A DNA stretch of 64,000 nucleotides from Lachnospiraceae bacterium (GCA_009911185.1 QXWW01000018.1:1-64000); one strand, 5' to 3'. Positions 9,127 through 18,025 are shown, numbered from the stretch's first letter. Translations and numbers: made by a program. Notes: generated from the letters alone by a model not told the origin.

Positions 9127-9502
9127 TTGTCCCTCCTGTCAATCTGTCATATATCTCGTCTACCAGCTCATGCACTTCTCCCCTGGTAACGTTTTTGCAC
9201 ACTGCTTTTGCCAAAAGCATCTGTAATGTCTCCTGCATCTCCAAAACAGCATGGCTTTTATCCTCTTCCAGGAAAATGACAGCGCCATTCCTGCGGTCGA
9301 GGCGGATAAATCCTTCCTGCCGCAGTACATGATATGCTTTATTTACTGTATGCATGTTAATACCGATACTTTCCGCAAGCTGCCGAACCGACGGAAGAGA
9401 CTCGCCTTCCCGATACTGGTTCGTGGCAATTCCCAGCACAATCTGATTGCGCAGCTGCAAATAGATTGCCTCATCACTTTCAAAATCAATCTCAATATAC
9501 AT
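9119..9502 (-). CDS. GntR-family transcriptional regulator (YtrA-like)
   Basis: DNA-binding repressor of the short YtrA type. Residues 10-75 form a winged helix-turn-helix with the family pattern SLPSVRQLAESIGINMHTVNKAYHVLRQEGF; the remaining 50 residues are a short helical dimerisation tail with no large effector domain. 127 residues is typical of the class. AGGTGA precedes the ATG. It overlaps clpC by eight bases and follows the cadherin-like gene by about 21, so the three are probably cotranscribed. YtrA types usually control a neighbouring membrane or ABC system; regulation of clpC or the membrane protein here is inference. Confidence 0.88.
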   Translation of the reverse strand: MYIEIDFESDEAIYLQLRNQIVLGIATNQYREGESLPSVRQLAESIGINMHTVNKAYHVLRQEGFIRLDRRNGAVIFLEEDKSHAVLEMQETLQMLLAKAVCKNVTRGEVHELVDEIYDRLTGGTNA

Positions 9503-9523
9503 AATTCACCTGATTGTCTGTTT

Positions 9524-11245
9524 TTATAAATCTTCCAGATCAATTACCTCAAAATCATCGTCAAAATCTTCCAGTTTCGTCACAGGTTTGGATTTCACTT
9601 CTTCTCTGTCCCCGCTCTCCCAGCGGGTTTTCCTGTAATTTTTCGGTTCTTTCCTAACTTCCTCTTCCCGTCGGGTTCTCTTATATTCTAAAGGTTCTTT
9701 CCTAAGCTCATCTTCCCGGCGCATTTTCCTGCTATTTACAGATTCCTCCTTAAGCTCGTCCTCCCGGCGTATTCTCCTGTTATTTACAGGTTCCTCTCTA
9801 AACTTGTCCTCCCGGTGCATTTTTCGGTAATCTTTGGAACCTTCCCTGAACTCGTCCTCCCGGTGTACGCTTCTATGGGTTTTTATATCTTCTGCTTCTT
9901 TCTCCTCACGATTCTTTTTTCTTAGGGATGTTAAAGGCTCTTTGATAAGTTCCTGCTTCCTGTGGGGTTGTCTGCGCAGTCCCTCTTCCGGCTCTTCGTA
10001 TTCCTCAAAATCATCCCCGCCCCTTCTGCCTCTTAAAAGAAGGTTTATAATTACAATCAACAGCGCTGCAATCATAAAGATTAATACCGCCGTCGTTTTT
10101 CTGGAAACATCCGTTTTCTTATTATAGTTTTCTTCCAAATCCTTATAGGCATTCTGCAGTCCCTGCATTTCCACGCTCGGTCCCTCCTCTGGTTCCTCTT
10201 CTCCTCCTGTCTGCACCGTATTAGCCGCCTGCTGATAACGCTGAAAAGTAGCCTCTGCCGCGTCATACTGATACCATCCCGTATTGCCAAAACTGCTTAC
10301 CGCATAGACCAGGGCAAATTCACTGCCGTCTGCAGCGCCCTGCCCCTCTTCCGCCCCCGGCAGTCCTTCTGCGCTTTCTCCACTTTCAGAGGCAGTTCCT
10401 GCTCTGGTAAAAACCGGCACATCTTCATAAACGTCTATTTTCTTTATTCCCTGATTATATTCCTGAGACAATCCTGTCTCAGCCGGCGGATTCAACAGAA
10501 TCAGGTAATTACTTTCTCCCTGCGTAATTTTACGGAAAGGATAAAACGTACCGCTGGCTTCCTCATATACTGCAAGCGTATTTTTTACTTCCGTACTGGG
10601 CGTTGTAAGATAAACCAAAGACAACGCCCCTTTCTCGTATTGAAGCCCCTCAACCTGCTGTCCCTGGCAGGTAATTGTAGTTTTGGTAAAATCCTGGGGA
10701 ATTACATCGTCCGGAATAGCGGCGGCCAGGTTAAAGGGATGCCCATTGACAGTAATTCCCTCCTCCTGGTTTCCCTGCTGCGTCCCGTCTTCTGTCAAAG
10801 GGGCGTCTGTTCCTTCATCCCGGACTTCCCCTGCTCCCTCGTCCTGATTTCCTTCTGCCCCCTGCGCTCTTGTGACTACAATTTTATAAGTAGCTGTCAC
10901 CCCGTTTTCTGCTTTTACTACCACACTGATGGTATTCTGCCCTGGCTGCAGATCTGTATTTCCAGACACAGATTCCACGGTGGCATTGGCATTTGAGGTC
11001 TGCGCATTCACTTCCACGCTGCTGACTTCCGCTCCCACAGACGCCGTATAATCCGTGACATTATATTGAAATGCCGGCGACAGGCTTCCGGCAGAAAGGC
11101 TTAAGGAAGATAAACTGTTATCTCCACTGGCTGCGCCCGTCTGTGCATCCCCTGCCGCCGCTGCCAAAACCGGCATCGCCGGAACAAGTCCTATCAATAA
11201 TATGAATGACAGCAAAATTGCTGATATTTCTTTTGTTCTTTTCAT
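9524..11245 (-). CDS. Membrane-anchored protein with cadherin-like beta-sandwich domain and charged repeat tail
   Basis: The start is the ATG at 11245 after AGGAAGGG; an earlier in-frame start lies upstream of the promoter at 11276-11305 and cannot be used. Residues 1-32 form a signal peptide ending near LAAAAG. Residues about 45-130 form a cadherin-like beta-sandwich domain (LSSLSLSAGSLSPAFQYNVTDYTASV, split here only by common form). A second extracellular stretch without a known domain follows. A single helix at about 384-405 (VLIFMIAALLIVIINLLL) is followed by RGRR, a stop-transfer signal. The cytoplasmic tail is very charged and holds five 16-residue repeats. A surface-to-cytoplasm linker or sensor role is plausible; none is proven. 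Confidence 0.8.
   Translation of the reverse strand: MKRTKEISAILLSFILLIGLVPAMPVLAAAAGDAQTGAASGDNSLSSLSLSAGSLSPAFQYNVTDYTASVGAEVSSVEVNAQTSNANATVESVSGNTDLQPGQNTISVVVKAENGVTATYKIVVTRAQGAEGNQDEGAGEVRDEGTDAPLTEDGTQQGNQEEGITVNGHPFNLAAAIPDDVIPQDFTKTTITCQGQQVEGLQYEKGALSLVYLTTPSTEVKNTLAVYEEASGTFYPFRKITQGESNYLILLNPPAETGLSQEYNQGIKKIDVYEDVPVFTRAGTASESGESAEGLPGAEEGQGAADGSEFALVYAVSSFGNTGWYQYDAAEATFQRYQQAANTVQTGGEEEPEEGPSVEMQGLQNAYKDLEENYNKKTDVSRKTTAVLIFMIAALLIVIINLLLRGRRGGDDFEEYEEPEEGLRRQPHRKQELIKEPLTSLRKKNREEKEAEDIKTHRSVHREDEFREGSKDYRKMHREDKFREEPVNNRRIRREDELKEESVNSRKMRREDELRKEPLEYKRTRREEEVRKEPKNYRKTRWESGDREEVKSKPVTKLEDFDDDFEVIDLEDL
9626..9865 (-). repeat. Five tandem 48-bp units in the cytoplasmic tail
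   Basis: Five consecutive 16-residue repeats with consensus RREDELRKEPxxYRKM: HREDEFREGSKDYRKM, HREDKFREEPVNNRRI, RREDELKEESVNSRKM, RREDELRKEPLEYKRT and RREEEVRKEPKNYRKT. They are rich in Arg, Glu and Lys, predicted helical or disordered, and diverged enough to be old. A sixth, degenerate unit follows. Confidence 0.9.
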
Positions 11246-11275
11246 ATCAATCACCCTTCCTCTTCGATTAGTATC

Positions 11276-11305
11276 ATTATAGATTTCTCTTTGGCATATT
11301 GTCAA
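11276..11305 (-). promoter_or_regulatory. Promoter of the cadherin-like/gntR/clpC operon
   Basis: On the minus strand, TTGACA (11305-11300), an 18-base spacer and a perfect TATAAT (11281-11276) lie 31 bases before the start codon at 11245. This fixes the gene start and suggests strong SigA-dependent expression. Confidence 0.85.
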
Positions 11306-11319
11306 GCCTTGTTCCACTC

Positions 11320-12096
11320 TTATCCCAATGCCACATCCAAAATCATCATAATCAAAAATCCTGTCATGACGCCAATCGTTCCCGCATTGCTCCGTTCGTC
11401 CGGCTGTGCCTGGGGAATCAGCTCATCCGCCACCACATAGATCATGGCTCCCGCCGCAAAAGCAAGAAGCCAGGGCATCAATTGAGACACTACGGCAGCC
11501 GTAAAAAATACCAGCACGCCTGCGGCAGGCTCTACTATTCCAGAAATGCAACCGGTAAAAAAGGCTTTCCAAACACTCGCCCCGCTCTGGCGGACTGGAA
11601 GGGAAATCGCCGCTCCCTCCGGAAAGTTCTGAATGCCAATTCCTATAGCGAGGCCAATGGCCGCCGCCAGATATCCAGGCTCCTCTAAATGTTGGCCTGC
11701 CAGCACAAAACCAAGCCCCACCGCCATTCCCTCCGGGATATTGTGTACTGTAACCGCCAGTACCAGCAGTTTTGTTCCCGCTTCCTTTCCTTTATAGTCT
11801 GCATGGAACCAGGGCAGCAGCTTATCCACCATATACAAAAACACGCCGCCTAAAGCAAATCCCGCCGCCGGAGGCAGCCAGGGCAGCATCCCCTGCTCAC
11901 GGCTCTGTTCTATGGAAGGAATAAGCAGAGACCAGACGGAAGCCGCCATCATAACACCGGAAGCAAAACCGAGAAACGCACGGTTCATCCGCTCCCCAAT
12001 GGCTCCCCGGAAACAAAAAACCACCGCTGCCCCTAATACCGTCATTAAAAATGTAAATCCTGTTCCTCCAAGTACCTGCAAAAATGTATATAACAT
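11320..12096 (-). CDS. zupT: ZIP-family zinc/divalent metal importer
   Basis: Integral membrane importer with eight predicted helices. The metal-pathway motifs are clear: HNIPEGMAVGLGF in helix 4 and NFPEGAAISLPV in helix 5, and FLYMVDKLLPWFHAD lies in the variable loop. The chosen ATG is at 12096, following AGGAG by six bases; the upstream in-frame ATG (12111) overlaps that site. 258 residues, normal for ZupT. Its ribosome binding site lies inside a hairpin (12097-12146), see that entry. It shares the window with a zinc/cadmium exporter, so both import and export are represented. Metal specificity is inferred from family. Confidence 0.88.
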   Translation of the reverse strand: MLYTFLQVLGGTGFTFLMTVLGAAVVFCFRGAIGERMNRAFLGFASGVMMAASVWSLLIPSIEQSREQGMLPWLPPAAGFALGGVFLYMVDKLLPWFHADYKGKEAGTKLLVLAVTVHNIPEGMAVGLGFVLAGQHLEEPGYLAAAIGLAIGIGIQNFPEGAAISLPVRQSGASVWKAFFTGCISGIVEPAAGVLVFFTAAVVSQLMPWLLAFAAGAMIYVVADELIPQAQPDERSNAGTIGVMTGFLIMMILDVALG

Positions 12097-12146
12097 AAAA
12101 AGCTCCTGCATGCATTTTCTATTACACTATGCAGCAGGAACTTTTT
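12097..12146 (-). terminator. Terminator hairpin that also covers the zupT ribosome binding site
   Basis: Read on the minus strand, AAAAAGTTCCTGCTGCAT (12146-12129) pairs with ATGCATGCAGGAGCTTTTT (12115-12097) over about 18 bp with one bulge and one wobble, across a 13-base loop. The right arm ends in five T, so it can terminate the esterase operon. The same arm contains the AGGAG used by zupT, so read-through mRNA would mask that site. Confidence 0.65.
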
Positions 12147-12148
12147 CG

Positions 12149-13069
12149 TTATTTGCCATTTCCTGTAACTACCTCAAAATATCTCCCCACTTCCTTCCAG
12201 GCACGTACAGACTCCGGCATCATCTTCATTCCCATCTGAAATACATGAAACATGCCTTCGTAAATACTAAGCCTCACCTTCGCCCCCTGCCGCTTGGCCT
12301 TGTATGCAACCCCAATCGAATCACTCAGAAGCATTTCCAACGAGCCTGCCTGAAGCAACATTGGAGGAAATCCCCAATAGTCCCCAAATAAGGGGGAAAT
12401 ATACGGATCCTTCAAATCATGCCGCCCGGCATAATCCCGATTGTAAATCAGACTGTCCGTGCTTCTGCCAAACAAAGGATCCCGTTCAAAATTATCGAAA
12501 TAAGAAGGACCGCTCGCAGTCTGATCGGTCCAGGGAGACATCAGAACCAGCCCCCCCGGCAGCCTGCGGTTATGGTCTTTCAGATACATACACAAAGCAA
12601 GGGCAAGCCCGCCTCCCGCTGAATCCCCCGCTACAATAATCTGTCTGCTGTGCCAGCCAGAGCTCCGCAGCCAGCAGAACGCTTCCACGGCATCTTCCAG
12701 CGCCGCCGGATATGGATTTTCCGGCGCTACCCGGTAATCAATCGTCAAGACGTCCATGCCCTTGCTGACTTCACAATACAGTCCTGCAAACGAACGGTAG
12801 GCATTGCGCATCGCTCCTATATAACCTCCGCCGTGAAGCTGCAAAATCACATAATCCCGTCTCGGATGTTCCCTTCTGCTCAGATATTCCATGTGAAATC
12901 CGGGCATTTCTATTTCTTCCATAACAAAACAATCCGGACATTTCCATTTTGACTCCACCAATTTCCTGCGCAGCTCTCCGGACTGAATTTTTCTTCCGAT
13001 TAAATTATCATTGGCAAAGTGAGTAATCATGTCCCCGATTACTCTTCCCCGAACACTCACCTTTGACAT
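12149..13069 (-). CDS. Alpha/beta-hydrolase esterase of the hormone-sensitive-lipase (BD-FAE/Aes) type
   Basis: Cytoplasmic esterase or deacylase. HGGGYI (His79-Gly82) forms the oxyanion hole, GDSAGGG holds the nucleophile Ser150, the WTD segment near 190 and the FHVFQMG motif near the C-terminus supply the Asp and His. No signal peptide. The start at 13069 follows AGGAGG; the longer frame upstream runs into the next gene and lacks a ribosome binding site. 306 residues. It follows the zinc-ribbon membrane protein by about 23 bases and probably acts on a product or substrate of the acyltransferase encoded two genes upstream. Confidence 0.85.
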   Translation of the reverse strand: MSKVSVRGRVIGDMITHFANDNLIGRKIQSGELRRKLVESKWKCPDCFVMEEIEMPGFHMEYLSRREHPRRDYVILQLHGGGYIGAMRNAYRSFAGLYCEVSKGMDVLTIDYRVAPENPYPAALEDAVEAFCWLRSSGWHSRQIIVAGDSAGGGLALALCMYLKDHNRRLPGGLVLMSPWTDQTASGPSYFDNFERDPLFGRSTDSLIYNRDYAGRHDLKDPYISPLFGDYWGFPPMLLQAGSLEMLLSDSIGVAYKAKRQGAKVRLSIYEGMFHVFQMGMKMMPESVRAWKEVGRYFEVVTGNGK

Positions 13070-13092
13070 GGCTTCCTCCTTTGTTATTCCGC

Positions 13093-13761
13093 CTACACAT
13101 GGAACCTTCGTTTCAACTCTGTTTTTGCCTTCCGTTCTCCAAAAATCAATGTTCCCAGCAACATACACAAAGAGACTGCCAGGGCTAAAAAGGTGAGAAT
13201 TGGATCTTTTATCACACGGAATTTCCAGAGAAGCACACAGGCACAGGATACCAGAACGGTCAAAATCTGCATCAGCATATAACTTTGCCAATTTGACGCA
13301 TTAACAATCATCAATATGGCAATCGTTGCCTCTAAAAGCAATATCGCGCCCGGCAGAACATAATTTACAGACCATCCCCGGTAGCCTACAATATAATCCG
13401 CAGCAATCATCAAAAGTACGGCTCCTACCACCTGTACGACAATCACTGTCTTATATCCTTTATTTTTCTGCAAAGAATAGTTCAGGGTAATAAAACAGTA
13501 CAAAATACTGATTCCACTAATTGCAGACCACCAGATTCCGGAAAAAAACAGATAATTCAAAATAATCAAAACGGTTTCTGTAACGATTGCCACAAAGCTA
13601 TACAGACGTACTACAAAGCCCAGCTTCCGGGAAACGGCTTTCACGTCCGGGTATCCGGCGCATTGCGGATGTTCTCCCGCAACCTCCAGCACACTGCTGC
13701 AAAGAGGACAGATACTGCTGTCATCCAGGATCTCCACCCGGCATTTTTTACATTCTCTCAT
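13093..13761 (-). CDS. Zinc-ribbon multi-spanning membrane protein (DUF6320-like)
   Basis: Residues 1-25 form a zinc ribbon (CKKC...CPLC), followed by about seven hydrophobic helices (VVRLYSFVAIV, TETVLIILNYLFF, VIVVQVVGAVLLMIAA and others) and a basic C-terminus. 222 residues. The ATG overlaps the stop of the acyltransferase gene in an ATGA arrangement, so the two are translationally coupled, and the esterase follows. I recall this triple recurring in Lachnospiraceae; the role is unknown. A scaffold or transport role for an acylated product is a guess. Confidence 0.75.
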   Translation of the reverse strand: MRECKKCRVEILDDSSICPLCSSVLEVAGEHPQCAGYPDVKAVSRKLGFVVRLYSFVAIVTETVLIILNYLFFSGIWWSAISGISILYCFITLNYSLQKNKGYKTVIVVQVVGAVLLMIAADYIVGYRGWSVNYVLPGAILLLEATIAILMIVNASNWQSYMLMQILTVLVSCACVLLWKFRVIKDPILTFLALAVSLCMLLGTLIFGERKAKTELKRRFHV

Positions 13762-15080
13762 TCTCCATACACTCCGTTCGTTTCAATTTGCACTGGAATG
13801 CCATCCTCAGAAAGCCTTCGGAAAAATCCGCGCTGGATAGATGTATCTGCAAGATTGCTGCTAATCGTAAATACCAGGGTATCTTTGTAAGAACAGATGG
13901 TTCCCTTGATATTCTGTCCCTCCGACATCGACAAAAAGGAGCTAAACCCCTTAATATAGCTCTCATATTCCTTTCGCACCTGAATATTTCCAATGTTGGT
14001 AACCGTCGTGGTATTTGCAAGCGCACTGGTATGGTATACATAGCGGATTGCTATATTTTTAATAAACAACGGGACTGCGCGCAGAATAAAGTTCTTCTGA
14101 TTTGCCACATTATAGGCGAAAAGATTTTCCAAATGTTCCCGGTTAATCTGGCTGCGCAGACTTTCCGACACAATCTGCACCACTTCCGCAAAGGTATAGG
14201 ATTCCTTTCTGGGATGAAACACGGCCGAGACAATCACAAAAAAATTCTTCATTGTGATGGAATCAAAAAAGGGGCGCAGATTCACAGGCACACAGGAGCT
14301 GAGCGGACGCTTTGCCGGCATTCCATGCAGACACTCCTGGTAAATGCTCCACAAAAAAGCCGCCACCAGATACTCATTAATGGAAACTTCATATTTCCTG
14401 CACACATTCTTTAATATAGACACAGGCATATAGCCATGCATAATCCCCAGCTCTGTAGGCGCCAGCTTTTCTCCCGTAACGCGAAACGCCCGCTCTGTCT
14501 TATAGCCCTTTTTGTGGCTTTTTTTATAATTTTTCAGATAACTGTCTTCCCGGTTCAAAGAAGTATCGCTGCACAGACCGTCTCCCAGCTTCTCCTGAAG
14601 CTGCGGATGCGCCAGACGCAAATACTGATACGTCAGTTCTTTGAGGAACGTAATCCCTCCCATACCGTCTGTCAGTACATGGAATACCTCCAGATTGATC
14701 CTGTTTTTATAATAATTCACCCGGAAGAGGTAATTCCGGTTCCGGTTAGGAGAGATAAACTGACAGGGATAGCGGTATTCCTCTTTCACCTCGGGCGCCG
14801 GCTTCTGGTTCGTTTCAAAATAATACCAGAACACGCCGTAACGGATCCGCACACAAAATACCTCAAACCAGGGAAGCACTTTTTCCAGTGCCTGCTGCAG
14901 CAGCTCCTGTCTGACTTCCTCCTGCAGTATCACAGAAATCCTGTATACATTACTCATGCTCTCTCCAGCAATCACAGGAAAGATATTTGCTGTATTGTCA
15001 AGCTTATCCCACTTGATTTCCTGCCGTTTTTTCCGTCGGGACTTCCGGTTATCCTCTGTTTTATGATTCTTCTCTGCCAT
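13758..15080 (-). CDS. Condensation-type acyltransferase (alcohol acetyltransferase-like)
   Basis: Belongs to the BAHD/condensation-domain superfamily of CoA-dependent acyltransferases. The catalytic motif reads FHVLTDGMGG (His134-x3-Asp138-Gly), matching HxxxDG. The N-terminal 40 residues are basic and low-complexity; no signal peptide or helix is seen. 440 residues. GGGAG precedes the ATG. The gene starts about 44 bases after aspartate kinase, with no clear terminator between, so read-through is possible. The acyl donor and acceptor cannot be told from sequence; context with an esterase suggests reversible acylation of a small alcohol, amine or lipid. Confidence 0.75.
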   Translation of the reverse strand: MAEKNHKTEDNRKSRRKKRQEIKWDKLDNTANIFPVIAGESMSNVYRISVILQEEVRQELLQQALEKVLPWFEVFCVRIRYGVFWYYFETNQKPAPEVKEEYRYPCQFISPNRNRNYLFRVNYYKNRINLEVFHVLTDGMGGITFLKELTYQYLRLAHPQLQEKLGDGLCSDTSLNREDSYLKNYKKSHKKGYKTERAFRVTGEKLAPTELGIMHGYMPVSILKNVCRKYEVSINEYLVAAFLWSIYQECLHGMPAKRPLSSCVPVNLRPFFDSITMKNFFVIVSAVFHPRKESYTFAEVVQIVSESLRSQINREHLENLFAYNVANQKNFILRAVPLFIKNIAIRYVYHTSALANTTTVTNIGNIQVRKEYESYIKGFSSFLSMSEGQNIKGTICSYKDTLVFTISSNLADTSIQRGFFRRLSEDGIPVQIETNGVYGE

Positions 15081-15123
15081 TACTGTCAGCTCCCGCCTGT
15101 CATTCCTATGGTTTCATTTTATA

Positions 15124-16443
15124 TTATATCTGTGTGACCACAAAAATATCATAAATTGCCCGGATCGCCGTTTCAAAATCACAGCTCTTCACGCCAATAA
15201 TAATATTTAACTCACTGGAACCCTGGTCAATCATTTTTACATTCACGTTGGCATGGGCCAGCGCGGAAAAAATGCGCCCGGCCGTTCCTCTCGTAGAACG
15301 CATACCGCGTCCCACTACAGCAATCAGCGCAATGTCGCCTTCCAGTTCAATGCTGTCTGGCTGCGCCAGACGGTGAATCGCAGATAACACCTGCTGTTCT
15401 TTGCCCTCAAATTCTTCCTGGTGCACAAATACGGTCATTGTATCAATTCCCGACGGCAGATGCTCGAAGGAAATCCCATTCTCTTCAAAAGCGGCCAGCA
15501 CTTTACGCCCAAAACCCACTTCTGAGTTCATCATATCCTTGTCAATATTCACGGCAACAAAGCCCTTCTTGCCGGCAATTCCTGTAATCGTATATTCTGA
15601 CGTCCGGCAGGTACTCTCCACAATCAGCGTACCTTCCTCCTCCGGCGCGTTGGTATTGCGTATATTGATAGGTATCCCCGCTTTACGCACTGGAAAGACG
15701 GCGTCCTCATGCAGTACGGTGGCTCCCATATAGGAAAGCTCCCGCAGCTCCCGGTAAGTAATTACCTTTATCACCTGTGATTTTGCAATGATCCTTGGAT
15801 CTGCAATTAAAAAACCAGACACATCCGTCCAATTTTCATAAATGTCTGCACGAACTGCTTTCGCCACAATGGAACCGGTAATATCGGAACCGCCTCGAGA
15901 AAAAGTTTTTACTCTTCCATCCTCTTTCGCCCCGTAGAAACCGGGAATAACCGCGCACTTGCATTCTCTGAGGCGCGCAGACAAAACTGCGTCCGTCTTT
16001 TCCGCGTTAAATTCTCCATTCTGGTCAAACAAGATTACTTCCGCAGCGTCAATAAATTCAAATCCCAGATAATTTGCCATAATAATGCCGTTTAAGTACT
16101 CTCCTCTGGACGCAGCATAATCTTCTCCGGCTTTTCCCCTGAAATTTTCCGCGATCAATGCAAATTCTTTATTCAAAGACAAGTTAAGGTTTAAGCCATT
16201 AATAATTGATTCATAACGCTCCTGAATCTTTTTCAGTGCAACAGTAAAATCCTTCTCTGCCTCCGCCAGTGCATAACACTGATATAACATATCTGTTACC
16301 TTTGTATCTTTGGCATTCCGCTTTCCCGGCGCACTTGGAACCACATACCTGCGGCTCTCATCTGCACGGATAATTTTCCCAACCTTTGCAAACTGTCCGG
16401 CATTCGCCAGAGAGCTTCCGCCAAACTTTACTACTTTCGTCAT
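15124..16443 (-). CDS. lysC: Aspartate kinase
   Basis: First enzyme of the aspartate pathway to lysine, threonine and methionine; phosphorylates aspartate. VVKFGGSSLANAGQF at residues 4-18 is the family signature, with the FSRGGSDITGS substrate loop in the middle and two ACT regulatory domains in the C-terminal third (ITGIAGKKGFVAVNI and IALIAVVGRGM). The start is the ATG at 16443 after GGAG; the 48 codons upstream in frame are not family-like. 439 residues. Feedback inhibition by lysine or threonine is expected from the ACT domains. I saw no lysine riboswitch in the 277 bases upstream. Confidence 0.93.
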   Translation of the reverse strand: MTKVVKFGGSSLANAGQFAKVGKIIRADESRRYVVPSAPGKRNAKDTKVTDMLYQCYALAEAEKDFTVALKKIQERYESIINGLNLNLSLNKEFALIAENFRGKAGEDYAASRGEYLNGIIMANYLGFEFIDAAEVILFDQNGEFNAEKTDAVLSARLRECKCAVIPGFYGAKEDGRVKTFSRGGSDITGSIVAKAVRADIYENWTDVSGFLIADPRIIAKSQVIKVITYRELRELSYMGATVLHEDAVFPVRKAGIPINIRNTNAPEEEGTLIVESTCRTSEYTITGIAGKKGFVAVNIDKDMMNSEVGFGRKVLAAFEENGISFEHLPSGIDTMTVFVHQEEFEGKEQQVLSAIHRLAQPDSIELEGDIALIAVVGRGMRSTRGTAGRIFSALAHANVNVKMIDQGSSELNIIIGVKSCDFETAIRAIYDIFVVTQI

Positions 16444-16720
16444 ATTTTTACTCCATTCATAAGCTTCTATTAATAAATCAGATGATATTTTACCATAAAG
16501 TGTGATAGATGGGAACCAATTTTTTAATTTTTTTATTCTGCTGCTATCGCGCGGCCAGTCGCAAGTATGGAAAACAATCATGACCACATAATTTTTTTAC
16601 TTCCTTTCTGCCGGGAAACGCTTCCAAACCATTAACCGCGTCTGCTTTGACAGCGAACAGCCCGCATTACAGGCAGTACGCAGCCTATTTTCAGGGAAGC
16701 GGCACAAGCTGTTGGATTTT

Positions 16721-18025
16721 TTACGCCGTGCCGGCTTTGTTTCGGAAATACAAGGCCAATGCAACTGCCGCCGTCAAAAATTCGGCCGCGGAAAAGGCCA
16801 GCCACAGTCCGCTCAGACCAAATAGTCCAGACAGTAAAAACGCCAGCGGCACAATGAGAACGACGCCTCTGAGTATGGAGATAACATTTCCGGGCCTGGC
16901 TCTGTCTATAGAAGTAAAATAAACCGCCGTGATAATATTAAAGCCCGCAAAGCCTGCGCCTGTAAAATACAGGCGCAGCCCTTCCACAGCAATAACCTGA
17001 AGCCGCGCATTCCCTTCACTGTTGAAAACGGCGACTATCTGCTCTGTCCCTAAAAACATCCCCGTATAAATCAGGACTGATAAAACCGTCACCGTTACCA
17101 CAGCATAGCGAAATACAGCCAATATCTTCGCGGATTCGCCCGCGCCGTAATACCTGCTGACGACAGGCTGAATGCCCTGGGCCAGCCCTGTAAACACAGC
17201 AATCACCACTAAAGACAAATTTGCTATAACCCCATAAGCCGCCACCCCGGTATTTCCCTCCAGAGACAACATAATGCCATTAAAAACTACGATCACAATC
17301 CCGGAAGACAATTCAGATACCAAAGACGGCACGCCTCCTGACATAATGCGCAGCGCCTGGCTTACAGAAATTGCCGTCTTCACCAGATGAAACGTATTTT
17401 TCCTGCGGATAAAATACGTTGACTGAATGCCTATTCCAACGACAGGAGCCAGCCCTGTTGCGAATACTGCGCCGAAAATCCCCATGTTACACGGGAAAAT
17501 GAAAATATAATCTAAGACAATATTAGAAAAACTTCCCGCCAGCATTGCCGTCATTGCAAGCTGCGGATTCCCATCGTTTCTCACGAAACACAATAGCAAA
17601 TCATTCATCAGAAACGCCGGAGAAAACAACAACAATACTTTCAAATATATTCTGCACATATCGTACACCGCTTCATCCGCGCCCAAAATATCAGTGAGCC
17701 ACCCTGCGCCAAATATTCCCGCCAGCACAAACAAAAGAGCACATCCTCCCGCCAGCATTGCCGTCTGAGAAAATATCTGATTCTTCTTTTCCTCTGCCTT
17801 TTGGCTCTTTAAGATAGAAAAGCGCGTGGCTCCTCCCATCGCCAGCATCAAGCCCGTTCCATGAATGAGGCTGTATACCGGAATGGCAAGGTTTAACGCC
17901 GCCAGCCCTTTGCTGCCCAGGCCCTTTGCCACAAAAAAAGTATCGGCAAGTATATAGCAGGACAAGCCCAGCATTCCCAATACATTCATGCTGGTATATT
18001 TTGCGTATTCTTTAAATGTATTCAT
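16721..18025 (-). CDS. MATE-family multidrug/cation exporter, MepA-like
   Basis: Twelve-helix antiporter exporting cationic compounds with Na+ or H+. Two homologous halves are visible (ADTFFVAKGLGSKGLAALNLAIPVYSL early; GVIANLSLVVIAVFTGLAQGIQPVVSRYYGAG in the second half). 434 residues. The start ATG at 18025 lies about ten bases after AAAGGAGG; a nearer ATG one base from the site is sterically unlikely. Expression appears controlled by the promoter, structured leader and terminator at 18116-18300, which suggests a small-molecule switch for the exporter; guanidine is the best guess. Confidence 0.87.
   Translation of the reverse strand: MNTFKEYAKYTSMNVLGMLGLSCYILADTFFVAKGLGSKGLAALNLAIPVYSLIHGTGLMLAMGGATRFSILKSQKAEEKKNQIFSQTAMLAGGCALLFVLAGIFGAGWLTDILGADEAVYDMCRIYLKVLLLFSPAFLMNDLLLCFVRNDGNPQLAMTAMLAGSFSNIVLDYIFIFPCNMGIFGAVFATGLAPVVGIGIQSTYFIRRKNTFHLVKTAISVSQALRIMSGGVPSLVSELSSGIVIVVFNGIMLSLEGNTGVAAYGVIANLSLVVIAVFTGLAQGIQPVVSRYYGAGESAKILAVFRYAVVTVTVLSVLIYTGMFLGTEQIVAVFNSEGNARLQVIAVEGLRLYFTGAGFAGFNIITAVYFTSIDRARPGNVISILRGVVLIVPLAFLLSGLFGLSGLWLAFSAAEFLTAAVALALYFRNKAGTA

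Noticed and set aside
11246-11317. 24-codon N-terminal extension of the cadherin-like protein
   Set aside because: The extension covers the TTGACA-TATAAT promoter, so it is not transcribed as coding sequence.
16444-16720. Possible lysine riboswitch before aspartate kinase
   Set aside because: I saw no lysine-riboswitch core or terminator and no clear promoter; only a weak TAAAAT box near 16485.
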